From contig JALFWW010000017.1 of NCBI GenBank assembly GCA_022786605.1, positions 39,547-103,546 on the forward strand: DNA of 64,000 nucleotides, in the 5' to 3' direction. The notes beneath the pieces are model-generated. The model ran no database searches. It was not told the DNA's origin and worked only from the letters and a program-made list of their open reading frames with translations. The DNA is from Clostridia bacterium (lineage in GTDB: Bacteria > Bacillota > Clostridia > Lachnospirales > Anaerotignaceae). Below, in pieces: positions 34,409 through 43,730 of this stretch. The position numbers were made by a program, and so were the translations under genes. Numbering within the stretch: the first letter of the stretch is position 1; each line of letters begins with the position of its first letter.

Positions 34409-35155
34409 ATGAAACAGTTTTTTGTACTGACACTGTTTCCTGAAATGATTCAGCAGACCCTTTCCCACAGCATTATGGGGCGTGCCCAGAAAGAAGGGCA
34501 TATCTCTGTGGAAGCCATCAACATTCGGGATTATACACTGAACAAACAGAAACATGTGGACGATTATCCCTATGGCGGCGGCGCTGGTATGGTTATGCAG
34601 GCACAGCCCATTTATGACGCTTATCAGAGTATCGCCGAAAAGGCAAAGGGCGCAAGGGTGGTATATATGACGCCCCAAGGCAGACCTTTTACCCAGCGTA
34701 TTGCGGAAGAACTGTCCAAGGAAGAAAATCTGGTGTTCCTCTGCGGACATTATGAAGGTATTGACGAAAGAATCATTGAAGAAATTGTCACAGACGAAAT
34801 TTCTCTGGGGGATTTCGTGCTGACAGGGGGAGAACTGGCAGCAATCACCATCATTGATGCCGTATCCCGTCTGGTGCCCGGTGTGTTGGGAAAAGAGGAT
34901 TCTTTCGCTGATGAAAGCTTTTCCGATGGACTGCTGGAATATCCCCAGTATACCCGTCCTCCTGTATTTCATGGGAAGGAAGTACCGGAAATCCTCTTGA
35001 GCGGACATCATGCCAATATTGCCAAATGGCGAAGGGAACAGTCCCTCATTCGTACGGTGCAGAAACGCCCCGATCTGCTGGAAACAGCGGAACTGACGGC
35101 AAAGGAACGGCAGTTTGTGGAAAGACTGCGGGAAGAAGCGCAGGAAACAGAATAA
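34409..35155 (+). CDS. trmD: tRNA (guanine-37-N1)-methyltransferase TrmD
   Basis: TrmD makes m1G37 in tRNA with SAM. The 248-residue SPOUT protein has the trefoil-knot motifs [20 protein letters not shown] and [13 protein letters not shown]. It follows rimM without a gap. The gene rplS that usually comes next in Bacillota is not present here; a terminator follows instead. Confidence 0.95.
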   Translation: MKQFFVLTLFPEMIQQTLSHSIMGRAQKEGHISVEAINIRDYTLNKQKHVDDYPYGGGAGMVMQAQPIYDAYQSIAEKAKGARVVYMTPQGRPFTQRIAEELSKEENLVFLCGHYEGIDERIIEEIVTDEISLGDFVLTGGELAAITIIDAVSRLVPGVLGKEDSFADESFSDGLLEYPQYTRPPVFHGKEVPEILLSGHHANIAKWRREQSLIRTVQKRPDLLETAELTAKERQFVERLREEAQETE

Positions 35156-35163
35156 AGTGATTT

Positions 35164-35211
35164 GCAAAGCATTGGGTTTTTCTTTGGATGAAGAATTCCC
35201 AGTGCTTTTTT
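35164..35211 (+). terminator. Intrinsic terminator after trmD
   Basis: GCAAAGCATTGGG and CCCAGTGCTTTTTTG form an 11-bp stem with one G-T pair and a T run. Confidence 0.82.
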
Positions 35212-35322
35212 GTTGCGGAAAAACGTTGGACAAGGTGGCGAAAAGATTACTTTGTATGCGCTTTTCAGGTATGATGAAATTAAGAGAAACAGGAAGTTTG
35301 ATTTTGCGGAAGGGGGATGTTT

Positions 35323-35592
35323 ATGAACTGGTGGAATTTATCTGTATTTTGTATCATTCCCATTGCATCTGTGGTATTCTTTTTCTTTTGGAAAAGAAAA
35401 TATCTTTGGATGGCGCCTTTGGTTTCCGTAGTCATATCTGTTGCAATCAGCCTTTTTGCAATGCCGTCTATCCTCAGTGACACGGAACATCGTAATATGT
35501 TTTTTGGCATTAGTGTCATGATTCATATCCTAATAGCCGTTGTATGGACTGCTCTTGCTTATGTGGTGGCACATTTTTTGGATAAAAAATAG
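35323..35592 (+). CDS. Small membrane protein
   Basis: This 89-residue protein has three hydrophobic segments and a KRKY loop after the first. The ATG at 35323 has GGAAGGGGG about 6 bases upstream; the ATG at 35317 directly abuts it. No family is recognised. It ends 24 bases before element copy 3. Confidence 0.65.
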   Translation: MNWWNLSVFCIIPIASVVFFFFWKRKYLWMAPLVSVVISVAISLFAMPSILSDTEHRNMFFGISVMIHILIAVVWTALAYVVAHFLDKK

Positions 35593-35615
35593 AAATGATG
35601 AATTTCTTTGAAATG

Positions 35616-35829
35616 AAAAAGCATCTATACCAAAGCAACTTCCACTTAAAAACATTGTTTTTCTGTTTTATTGATTTTTCAGTGGAATTGCGGCGGCTAT
35701 CTTCAGAAGAAAACATACCTGATAAAATCCCAGTAAAAATAAGAAAGCTAAAATCCTGTGTATGAATAAGGATTTCAGCTTTCTTTGTTTTCTTATGAAG
35801 AAGCCCCTGATTTTGGATAGATGCTTTTA
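35616..35829. repeat. Terminator-nested dispersed element, copy 3 (reverse)
   Basis: The outer stem AAAAGCATCTAT (35617-35628) is perfectly complementary to ATAGATGCTTTT (35817-35828). The 188-base loop is the element in reverse orientation: second hairpin first (TTCCACT near 35640 with AGTGGAA near 35691), then the first hairpin (core TAAAATCC with GGATTTCAGC). The CCAC/GTGG pair in the second hairpin is a further compensatory variant. The right stem overlaps the stop codon of the convergent helicase gene. Confidence 0.85.
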
Positions 35830-37443
35830 TCTCTTTTTGCCTTTTTCTTTCTTGGCAATTTCAATGTGTACTCGTTTGTTTTTGATCTTACAGTTTTTCA
35901 TACCGTACAGGACGTCTTTCACATATTCCTTGGGTACATCTACGAAGGTGTAGTCATCGAACAGGTCGATGGCACCTAGAGCTTTACCGGGAACGCCAGC
36001 TTCGTTAGCAATGGCGCCTACGATGTCTTTGGCACGGATTTTGTTTTTCTTACCAGCGCTGATGAACAGGCGTACCATTTTTTCTCCTTCGCCGCCGTAC
36101 ATTTCTGTACCGTTGAAGTTGATATCATCCATGATATCCATATCGTCCGTGCGCACATCTGCCAGATTGTGCTTCAGCAGCGCAGCGGCAATGTCCATAG
36201 CTGCATAGTCCTCTTCCATGAGGCGTTCCACCAGATTGATATATTTTACCAGATGACCTTCCTGAATGGTGTCTTTGATTTTTTCCAGGAAGATGTTTGT
36301 TTTCATTTCTTCCACATCACTGAGGGTAGGCAGTTTCTGCTGAATGATCTTTGTTTTGGTATAACGCATGATGTCACGCAGTTTGTAGATTTCCTTGCCT
36401 ACGCAGAATGTGAAGGCTTTGCCGCTTCTGCCGGCACGACCGGTTCTGCCGATACGGTGCACATAGTATTCTTCGTCCTGAGGAACGTCGTAGTTGAATA
36501 CGATGTCGATGTCGTCTACGTCGATACCTCTTGCCGCTACGTCTGTAGCAACGAGGATTTCGATGGTGCCGTTACGGAATTTCTGCATAACTTTGTCACG
36601 CTGTGCCTGTTTCAGGTCACCATGAAGACCTTCCGCAAAGTAGCCGCGACCTTGCAACAGCTCCACCAGATCATCTACACGTTTTTTGGTGTTGCAGAAT
36701 ACCATAGCCAGATTGGGCATGTATACGTCGATGATACGAGTCAGCGCTTCCAGTTTTGTTTTTTCTTTTACGTCAAAGTAATACTGTTCGATGTTGGGAA
36801 CAGTCAGTTCTTTCCGAACGATTTTTACATATTCGGGATTTCTCTGGAAACGTCTGGTGATGTCCAGAATTTCAGGGGAAAGGGTGGCGGAGAACAACAG
36901 TGTCTGATGGTCCTCAGGGATTTTCACCAGAATGGTTTCAATGTCCTCCCGGAAGCCCATGTCCAGCATTTCGTCCGCTTCGTCCAGAATCATCATCTGT
37001 ACGGTTTCCATTTTCAGTGTGCGGCGGCGCATGTGGTCCATAACACGGCCAGGTGTACCAATGACAACCTGAGCGCCTTTTTTCAGTGCTAAGATCTGAC
37101 GGTCAATGGGTTGTCCGCCATAAATGGGCACAACACGGATGTTGTCTTTGTATTTCAGCAGTTTTCGGAATTCTTCGCTGACCTGGATTGCCAGTTCTCT
37201 GGTAGGGCAGAGAATCAGTGCCTGCAAACGGCGGTCATCGGGGTCGATGCGTTCCAGACAGGGAATGCCGAATGCGGCTGTTTTGCCCGTACCTGTTTGG
37301 GACTGACCGATGATGTCTTTGCCTGCTTTTACCAGAGGGATTGCCTGGGACTGGATGGGGGTTGCTTCTTCAAAACCCATGTCCAGTACAGCCTGGTAAA
37401 TTTCTTTGGATAACTGCATGTCTTCAAATCTTAAATGTTCCAT
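35827..37443 (-). CDS. DEAD-box RNA helicase (CshA/DeaD type with DbpA-like RNA-binding domain)
   Basis: This 538-residue ATP-dependent RNA helicase probably serves ribosome assembly or mRNA decay. Motifs are the Q motif (TPIQSQAIP), Walker A SQTGTGKT (48-55), LDEADEML, SATLSPE, VATDVAARGID and HRIGRTGRAG. A C-terminal DbpA-type RNA-recognition domain (about 455-530, FINVPKEY-like region YTFVDVPKEY) and a basic tail follow. The ATG at 37443 follows AAAGGAAA; an in-frame start at 37524 lacks a ribosome site. Confidence 0.9.
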   Translation of the reverse strand: MEHLRFEDMQLSKEIYQAVLDMGFEEATPIQSQAIPLVKAGKDIIGQSQTGTGKTAAFGIPCLERIDPDDRRLQALILCPTRELAIQVSEEFRKLLKYKDNIRVVPIYGGQPIDRQILALKKGAQVVIGTPGRVMDHMRRRTLKMETVQMMILDEADEMLDMGFREDIETILVKIPEDHQTLLFSATLSPEILDITRRFQRNPEYVKIVRKELTVPNIEQYYFDVKEKTKLEALTRIIDVYMPNLAMVFCNTKKRVDDLVELLQGRGYFAEGLHGDLKQAQRDKVMQKFRNGTIEILVATDVAARGIDVDDIDIVFNYDVPQDEEYYVHRIGRTGRAGRSGKAFTFCVGKEIYKLRDIMRYTKTKIIQQKLPTLSDVEEMKTNIFLEKIKDTIQEGHLVKYINLVERLMEEDYAAMDIAAALLKHNLADVRTDDMDIMDDINFNGTEMYGGEGEKMVRLFISAGKKNKIRAKDIVGAIANEAGVPGKALGAIDLFDDYTFVDVPKEYVKDVLYGMKNCKIKNKRVHIEIAKKEKGKKR

Positions 37444-37733
37444 GTGATTTTCCTTTCTTTCTTTTTCTTTACAAAGCCGAAGAAAACCACAGAACCCGTT
37501 GAAAGATGTTTTCTTTCGACTCAAAACCTAATATTTCAGCGCTTTGGCAATGATAAAACTTCCCGATTAAAGCGCATGGCGGAAAAAACCGCAGACAATA
37601 ACTATACCAGTTTTGTATGCAAAAAGCAAGGCGAAATCAGGGGGACAAAGACGAATTGTGATAAAGTCATAAAAATAGAAAGGAAAGGGGAATATTTTTG
37701 CATGACAGACCAAAATTCTCCGTGGATTCCCCC

Positions 37734-37761
37734 TTGACTTTCTGTTACAGTGTGCTATAAT
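37734..37761 (+). promoter_or_regulatory. Promoter of pheST
   Basis: TTGACT (37734-37739), 16 bases, TATAAT (37756-37761), directly before the T-box leader. Confidence 0.8.
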
Positions 37762-37767
37762 GTGGTC

Positions 37768-38030
37768 ATTATGAATAGTCGAAAGGCTATGAAGGTGAAA
37801 AGTACGCAAATGCGCCGCCTCAGAGAGAAAACGTCATCGGCTGAAAGCGTTTTTGGTTTGGAGAGTTTGCGGAAGTTCCCACCGGAGCCGATTTCCTGAA
37901 GTGTCTATGGGCAAGCGTAGGGAAATCCGTTTCATGCACGTTACGCATTAGAGTGCCTGTGTTAGCAGGAATTTGGGTGGTACCACGGAAGTCTTCGTCC
38001 CTATTGGGATTGAAGGCTATTTTTTTTGCA
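37768..38030 (+). promoter_or_regulatory. T-box riboswitch (tRNA-Phe) controlling pheST
   Basis: The leader ends with the T-box sequence GGGTGGTACCACGG (37975-37988), which pairs with the tRNA acceptor end. A terminator (CTTCGTCCC against GGGATTGAAG, then T) follows at about 37991-38028. Upstream is a long stem I (ATCGGCT with AGCCGAT); the codon TTC at 37893-37895 is the likely Phe specifier. Uncharged tRNA-Phe would favour antitermination and raise pheST expression. Confidence 0.9.
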
Positions 38031-38075
38031 GTGAAACCTATGAACATCAGATAGAAAAAAGGAGAGAAAAGGACA

Positions 38076-39095
38076 ATGAAGGAAAAATTAAAAGCCATTC
38101 AGGAAAAAGCCATGGCAGCTTTCCAGGAAGCAAAAGAAATGAAAGACATTGATGAGCTGAAAGTAAAATACCTGGGCAAAAAAGGCGAACTGACAGCCAT
38201 TTTGAAAGAAATGGGCAAACTCAGTGCAGAAGAACGCCCCATCATCGGTCAGATGGCAAACGATGTACGTCAGAATCTGGAAAAAATGCTGGATGAAGCA
38301 AAGAATCGTCTGGCAGCTGCGGAAATGGCACATCGTCTGGAAAAAGAAAAAATCGACGTTACCATGCCCGGCAGAGCAAGAGCAGAAGGTCACAGACATC
38401 CTATGAGCATCGTTACAGATGAAATCTGCAGCATCTTCATGGGTATGGGTTACGAAGTGGCAGAAGGTCCTGAAGTAGAAAAAGACTACTATAACTTTGA
38501 AGCACTGAACATCCCTAAAAACCATCCCGCAAGAGATGAACAGGATACTTTCTATATCGGCGGCGACATCCTGCTGCGTACCCAGACCTCTCCCATGCAG
38601 GTTCGTACCATGGAAAAAGGCAAACTGCCCATCCGTATGGTATGCCCCGGTGCTGTTTACCGTTCCGATGAAGTAGACGCTACCCATTCTCCTGTATTCC
38701 ACCAGCTGGAAGGTCTGGTTGTAGACAAGAACATCACCATGGGTGACCTGAAAGGTGCGCTGGTTGTATTCGCGAAAGAATTGTTCGGGGAAGATACAAA
38801 AGTTCGTTTCCGTCCTCACCATTTCCCTTTCACAGAACCCAGTGCGGAAATGGACGTAACTTGCTTCGCATGTGGCGGTGAAGGCTGCCGTGTATGTAAA
38901 GGTGAAGGTTATATCGAACTGTTGGGCTGCGGTATGGTACATCCCAAAGTTCTGAAAATGAGCGGTATCGATCCTGACGAATACAGCGGTTTCGCATTTG
39001 GTATGGGTCTGGAACGTGTTGCTATGCAGCGTTATGGTATCACAGACCTGCGTCTGCTGTTCGAAAACGATATGAAATTCCTGAAACAGTTCTAA
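38076..39095 (+). CDS. pheS: Phenylalanine-tRNA ligase alpha subunit
   Basis: This 339-residue class II synthetase subunit has an N-terminal coiled coil (about 1-90), motif 2 in [17 protein letters not shown] and motif 3 [18 protein letters not shown]. It forms the alpha2-beta2 enzyme with PheT. The ATG follows AGGAGAG, directly after the T-box leader. Confidence 0.95.
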   Translation: MKEKLKAIQEKAMAAFQEAKEMKDIDELKVKYLGKKGELTAILKEMGKLSAEERPIIGQMANDVRQNLEKMLDEAKNRLAAAEMAHRLEKEKIDVTMPGRARAEGHRHPMSIVTDEICSIFMGMGYEVAEGPEVEKDYYNFEALNIPKNHPARDEQDTFYIGGDILLRTQTSPMQVRTMEKGKLPIRMVCPGAVYRSDEVDATHSPVFHQLEGLVVDKNITMGDLKGALVVFAKELFGEDTKVRFRPHHFPFTEPSAEMDVTCFACGGEGCRVCKGEGYIELLGCGMVHPKVLKMSGIDPDEYSGFAFGMGLERVAMQRYGITDLRLLFENDMKFLKQF

Positions 39096-39135
39096 TAGAT
39101 TTTGAGTATTTGCATTTGAAAGGAGAATCAGTAAC

Positions 39136-41535
39136 ATGGATGTACCTATGTCATGGTTAAAAGAATATGCAGCGGTGACAGCACCGGTGAAAGAATATAT
39201 GGAAGATATCACAATGAGCGGTTCCAAGGTAGAAGGCGTAACTTCTATGGCAGGGGAACTGAAAAATATTGTGACAGGTCATATCAGAGCCATTGAAAAA
39301 CACCCCCACGCAGATAAACTGGTGATTTGCCAGATTGATGTGGGCACAGGCAAAGATTTGACTATCGTAACTGGCGCACCTAATGTAAATGTTGGTGACT
39401 ATGTTCCCGTTGCGCTGGATGATTCCGTGATCGCAGGCGGCAAAGAAATTCACACAGGTGAACTGAGAGGCGTGACTTCCGAAGGTATGCTTTGCTCTAT
39501 TGAAGAACTGGGCTTCGACAGACACGATTTCCCCGAAGCGCCTGAATATGGCATTTATATTTTCCCTGAACCTGTAGAACTGGGCAAAGATGTTGCGGAT
39601 GTACTGGATCTGAAAGATGATGTGGTAGAATACGAAATCACATCCAACCGTCCTGACTGTTTCAGCATTCTGGGCATTGCCAGAGAAGCGGCTGCAACAT
39701 ACAGAATTCCTTTCTGCCCTCCTGAAATCACAGTAAAAGAAGAGGCGGAAGGCAGAACAGAAGACCTGATTTCTGTAGAAATCAAAAATCCTACACTGTG
39801 CCCTCGTTACGTAGCAAGAGCAATCAAAAATGTAAAAATTGGTCCTTCTCCTCGTTGGATGCGTAAAAGACTGCGTGCTGCAGGGGTTCGTCCTATCAAC
39901 AATATCGTAGATATTACCAACTATGTTATGCTGGAAATGGGTCAGCCTATGCACGCTTTCGACGTTGACACCATCAAAGACAGACATATCATCGTAAGAA
40001 ACGCAAATGAAGGTGAAAAGATTACAACATTGGACGGCGTAGAACGTCAGCTGGATCCTTCCATGCTGGTGATTTCTGACCCTGAAAAAGCAGTTGCGAT
40101 CGCAGGTGTTATGGGTGGCGAAAACTCTATGATCAGCGAAAGCGCGGAAGCGGTACTGTTCGAATCCGCAAACTTCGATGGTCCCAATGTTCGTATCACA
40201 GCGAAAAAAGTTGGTCTGCGTACAGATGCTTCCAGCAAATTTGAAAAAGGTCTGGACCCCAATCTGGCACTGGACGCTGTCAACAGAGCTGCACAGCTGG
40301 TTGAAATGCTGGGCTGCGGTGAAGTGGTTCCCGGTATTGTAGACTGCTATCCTAATAAGAGAGAAACATGGGAACTGTCCTATTCTCCCGAATGGATCAA
40401 TAAATTCTTGGGCACAGACATTTCTGAAGAAGAAATGCAGAAAATCTTTGAACGTATCGAACTGAAAGTAGACCCTGTAAACCATAAAGTAACAGTTCCT
40501 ACATTCCGTCCTGACCTGGAAGCACAGGCTGATCTGGCAGAAGAAATCGCGCGTTTCTATGGCTATGACAAGATCGAACCTACACTGGCGTCCGGTACTC
40601 CTACAGTAGGTAAAAAGACTTATGCACAGAATATCACTACACTGGTAAAAGATACCATGATCGCGGAAGGTCTGTGTGAAGCAATGACATACAGCTTCGA
40701 AAGCCCTAAGGTATTTGATAAACTGCTGATCCCCGCAGACAGTAAACTGCGTCAGACAGTTACCATCTCTAACCCTCTGGGCGAAGACTTTAGCGTCATG
40801 CGTACTGTTTCCATCAATGGTATCCTGAATTCTCTGGCTACTAACTACAACAGAAGAAACGAAAGCGCAGGTATCTTCGAAGTAGCAAGAGTATACTTGC
40901 CCAAAGCTGTTCCTGTAACAGAACTGCCCGACGAAATCCCTACACTGACAGTTGGTATGTACGGCAAAATGGATTTCTATGACATCAAAGGTGTTGTGGA
41001 ACACCTGATGGTTGTACTGGGTATCGGTGACAGAGCTGAATATACTGTGGAAACAGAATTGTCCTGGATGCATCCCGGCAGAACTGCTTCTGTAGTGATT
41101 GATGGTGTGAATGTTGGTTATCTGGGTGAACTGCATCCTACTGTTGCAAAGAACTACAACATCGGTACAAAAGTATATCTGGTAGTACTGAACATGGAAG
41201 AACTGATCAAAGCATCCAATATGGTAAATGTTTATAAACCTCTGCCCAAATTCCCTGCTATCACCAGAGATATCGCAATGCTGGTGAAAGAAGATGTAAC
41301 AGTAAAACAGATTGCAGATGAAATTCGCAAAAACGGCGGTGAATATCTGGAAGAAGTGAAACTGTTCGACGTATATCAGGGTGAACAGATCGAAAAAGGT
41401 TATAAATCTGTAGCTTACTCCATTTCTTTCCGCAGCGCAGAACGTACATTGGCTGATGCTGACGTTGCAGACAGCATGCAGGCAATTCTGGATGGTCTGG
41501 CAAAAGAACTGGACGCTCAGCTGAGAGATAAATAA
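39136..41535 (+). CDS. pheT: Phenylalanine-tRNA ligase beta subunit
   Basis: The 799-residue beta subunit contains an N-terminal tRNA-binding OB domain (EKHPHADKLVICQIDVGTGK), the B3/B4 editing domain (about 200-380), B5 and a C-terminal anticodon-binding ferredoxin-like domain (YKPLPKFPAITRDIAML). It follows pheS by 40 bases and is terminated by element copy 4. Confidence 0.95.
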   Translation: MDVPMSWLKEYAAVTAPVKEYMEDITMSGSKVEGVTSMAGELKNIVTGHIRAIEKHPHADKLVICQIDVGTGKDLTIVTGAPNVNVGDYVPVALDDSVIAGGKEIHTGELRGVTSEGMLCSIEELGFDRHDFPEAPEYGIYIFPEPVELGKDVADVLDLKDDVVEYEITSNRPDCFSILGIAREAAATYRIPFCPPEITVKEEAEGRTEDLISVEIKNPTLCPRYVARAIKNVKIGPSPRWMRKRLRAAGVRPINNIVDITNYVMLEMGQPMHAFDVDTIKDRHIIVRNANEGEKITTLDGVERQLDPSMLVISDPEKAVAIAGVMGGENSMISESAEAVLFESANFDGPNVRITAKKVGLRTDASSKFEKGLDPNLALDAVNRAAQLVEMLGCGEVVPGIVDCYPNKRETWELSYSPEWINKFLGTDISEEEMQKIFERIELKVDPVNHKVTVPTFRPDLEAQADLAEEIARFYGYDKIEPTLASGTPTVGKKTYAQNITTLVKDTMIAEGLCEAMTYSFESPKVFDKLLIPADSKLRQTVTISNPLGEDFSVMRTVSINGILNSLATNYNRRNESAGIFEVARVYLPKAVPVTELPDEIPTLTVGMYGKMDFYDIKGVVEHLMVVLGIGDRAEYTVETELSWMHPGRTASVVIDGVNVGYLGELHPTVAKNYNIGTKVYLVVLNMEELIKASNMVNVYKPLPKFPAITRDIAMLVKEDVTVKQIADEIRKNGGEYLEEVKLFDVYQGEQIEKGYKSVAYSISFRSAERTLADADVADSMQAILDGLAKELDAQLRDK

Positions 41536-41553
41536 GAAAAAATAAAACGGAAT

Positions 41554-41764
41554 AAAACAGGCGGTTTGAAAAGCAACTTCCCCTTAAGAAAACATCGATT
41601 TTCTGTTTCCTTGATTTCTTAAGGGGAATTGCGACGGCTGTCTTCATAAGAAAACATAACAAATGAAATCTTCAAAAAATAGGAAAGCCAAAATCCTTTG
41701 TAATCATAAGGGTTTTGGCTTTCTTTGTGTTCTTATGAAGCTGCCCCTAAAAGCCGCCTGTTTT
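41554..41764. repeat. Terminator-nested dispersed element, copy 4 (reverse)
   Basis: AAAACAGGCGG (41554-41564) and CCGCCTGTTTT (41754-41764) form a perfect 11-bp terminator stem; the 189-base element lies between them in reverse orientation. The second hairpin is TTCCCCTTAAGAAA / TTTCTTAAGGGGAA. The first-hairpin core is GCCAAAATCC / GGGTTTTGGC, a compensatory change from GCTGAAATCC / GGATTTCAGC. It terminates pheT, and the next gene runs the same way. Confidence 0.87.
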
Positions 41765-41942
41765 TATGCTTATTTGCCTGTCATATTGCATAGGAAGAGT
41801 TTTCTTATTTTGGGGATGTTGCCAAAGGTTCTGGTAAAATTGCCGTAAATTCTAATTGTGAGGATATTTTGCTGAAAAAGGGAACTTTTGGAACGGTATT
41901 TTCATCTAAATAAGTGAATCGATCAGAATGGAGGGATGGTTT

Positions 41943-42518
41943 ATGAAAAGAATCATAGTGTTTGGAATGGTACTTATGATGGTATTGACTGCATGCGGCA
42001 AAAGTAAGGAGGATATCACTTCTGATTTATCTCATGAGGAAACTGATGTTGCTGAAAGCCAGAAAGATGCAGATACAGAAGATGGAAAGTGGGCAAGAAC
42101 GCCTATGGTGATGGTAGATGACAAACTTTATTTTGATACGGGAAAAGAAAATACCGGAAACAGGAGATGCGGAACACCGGATGGAGCAATTACCACGACA
42201 GTAGATGTGACAGAAATTCCAACAGAAAATAATCAGTCAAATTTTGGAACGGGCTTTGATTATCAATATGGAGCTGAAGATACCATAGAAATTTGTATGG
42301 ATGGGAAATGGATGATATTTGAACATAGAACAGGGGATGGCAGTCAAGTCAGATTTGGTGAAGAAATGATTGACACTTCTGGTCTTTCGCAGGAAACGCT
42401 GGAATGGTTGGCATGGTACAATCAGTTGTCGGAAGCAGAGCAGTTGGCAGTCAGTGCCATTCCGGCGGAACTATGTCCAGAAAATGAATTGGTTGAAACG
42501 GAAGATGCACAGGAATGA
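41943..42518 (+). CDS. Putative lipoprotein
   Basis: The 191-residue product has a lipoprotein signal ending in LTACGKSKED and a short acidic linker. The predicted mature domain contains MVMVDDKLYFDTGKE, a stretch seen in several uncharacterised clostridial lipoproteins. The ATG at 41943 follows GGAGGGA. The 180 bases upstream of it show no gene or clear promoter. Function unknown. Confidence 0.75.
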   Translation: MKRIIVFGMVLMMVLTACGKSKEDITSDLSHEETDVAESQKDADTEDGKWARTPMVMVDDKLYFDTGKENTGNRRCGTPDGAITTTVDVTEIPTENNQSNFGTGFDYQYGAEDTIEICMDGKWMIFEHRTGDGSQVRFGEEMIDTSGLSQETLEWLAWYNQLSEAEQLAVSAIPAELCPENELVETEDAQE

Positions 42519-42527
42519 CGCGCTGAG

Positions 42528-42547
42528 AAAAGCAGAGAGCTGCTTTT
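42528..42547 (+). terminator. Short hairpin after the lipoprotein gene
   Basis: AAAAGCAG and CTGCTTTT form a perfect 8-bp stem with a 4-base loop; the T run is only four long. Confidence 0.55.
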
Positions 42548-42627
42548 CGTCGGTATGAACGATGGCGGCTGGGATTATTTCTGGGATAATCTTTTACAAG
42601 ATTTTGAAAAACTGTTATTTTAGCCAT

Positions 42628-42670
42628 AAAAAACACCATGGATTCTTTTGGGGAATCTATGGTGCTTTTT
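42628..42670. terminator. Bidirectional intrinsic terminator
   Basis: ACACCATGGATTC and GAATCTATGGTG form a stem with one G-T pair, flanked by A6 and T5, between convergent lipoprotein and degV genes. Confidence 0.85.
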
Positions 42671-42683
42671 GTTTTCAATCAAA

Positions 42684-43565
42684 TTATAGTTTTTCATACT
42701 GCTTGATATAACAAATCCCTACAGCTGTGGGACCGCAATGGGTACCGATGGTGATACCAACGGGCCAGGGAGTATCCATAACATAGAAGCCTTCCGCTTT
42801 CAGCTGAACAATCAAATCTTCAGCCACTGCCTGACGTTCTTTTTCGGCACGGATAACACAAAGTGTATAGGCATTTTTCTGGTCACCGATTTCTTTCAAT
42901 GTCATATCAAAGATGGTTTTCAGTGCTTTTTTATGTCCGCGGACTTTGCTTTCTGGGAACAGTTCGCCTTCTTTCATGACGATGATGGGCTTGATGTTCA
43001 AAATGGCACCGGCAAAAGCCGCGGCTTTGCCCACACGTCCGCCATGCTGTAAGAAGTCCAGAGAATCTACAGTGAAGTTGATTTTTGTGGTCTGTTTCTG
43101 CACTTCCAGTGTTTCTAGCAGCTTGTCCAGATCATATCCGGCATCCCGCATGCGGCAGGCTTCGTATACCAGCATACCCTGTGTGCCGGTGACACTGATG
43201 GTGTCCACCATTTCAATGCGGCTGTCAGGATAGGTTTCCAGCAGAATCTGTTTCGCATTGTTTGCACTCTGGAAAGAACCGCTGAATTTTGATGTCAGGC
43301 ACATGCAGACAATGTCTTTGCCTTCTTTCAGATAGGGTTCGAAGATATCAATATAATCCTGAATGGGAGGCAGTGAGGTTTTTGGGAAAACCTTTGCTTC
43401 TTTTACTTTGTCATAAAATTCTTCGGGTGTCAGATCAACCAGTTCTTTGTGATAGTTTACAGTGTCAAAAGAGGCATAGTAAGGCACGATGCCGATATTT
43501 AATTTTGGCAGCAGGTCTGCGGGAATATCGCAGGAGCTGTCTGATATAATCTGATATGGTCTCAT
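42684..43565 (-). CDS. DegV family fatty-acid-binding protein
   Basis: This 293-residue DegV-fold protein binds a fatty acid and supplies fatty-acid kinase in Bacillota. Typical features are IISDSSCDIP at the start, KTSLPPIQDYIDIF, LTSKFSGSFQSANNA and the C-terminal GTHCGPTAVG. The start at 43565 follows TGGAGGA; the ORF extends to 43637 without a better site. Confidence 0.9.
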   Translation of the reverse strand: MRPYQIISDSSCDIPADLLPKLNIGIVPYYASFDTVNYHKELVDLTPEEFYDKVKEAKVFPKTSLPPIQDYIDIFEPYLKEGKDIVCMCLTSKFSGSFQSANNAKQILLETYPDSRIEMVDTISVTGTQGMLVYEACRMRDAGYDLDKLLETLEVQKQTTKINFTVDSLDFLQHGGRVGKAAAFAGAILNIKPIIVMKEGELFPESKVRGHKKALKTIFDMTLKEIGDQKNAYTLCVIRAEKERQAVAEDLIVQLKAEGFYVMDTPWPVGITIGTHCGPTAVGICYIKQYEKL

Positions 43566-43672
43566 AACAATCCTCCATACTTGTTTTCTTAGTGTTTCTC
43601 CATTGTAAGGCAAAGGCGCCTTGTTTGTCAACGACATAAGTCCTGAAAAAAGGGGAAATCTGTGGATTTTGT

Positions 43673-43701
43673 TTGATTTTTCGTATACAGAATGCTATAC
43701 T
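43673..43701 (+). promoter_or_regulatory. Promoter of topB
   Basis: TTGATT (43673-43678), 17 bases, TATACT (43696-43701). Confidence 0.75.
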
Positions 43702-43730
43702 GAAATAATGTGGCAGAAAGGAGGAAGAAC

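Noticed and set aside
39157-41136. A 659-residue minus-strand frame opposite pheT
   Set aside because: It is antisense to a clear PheRS beta subunit; composition and lack of motifs mark it as a shadow.
42555-42623. A 22-codon frame (MNDGGWDYFWDN...) after the 42-kb lipoprotein gene
   Set aside because: The sequence looks protein-like and rich in W, D and F, but it has no ribosome site and sits between two terminators. It may be the remnant of a longer gene, which I cannot support.
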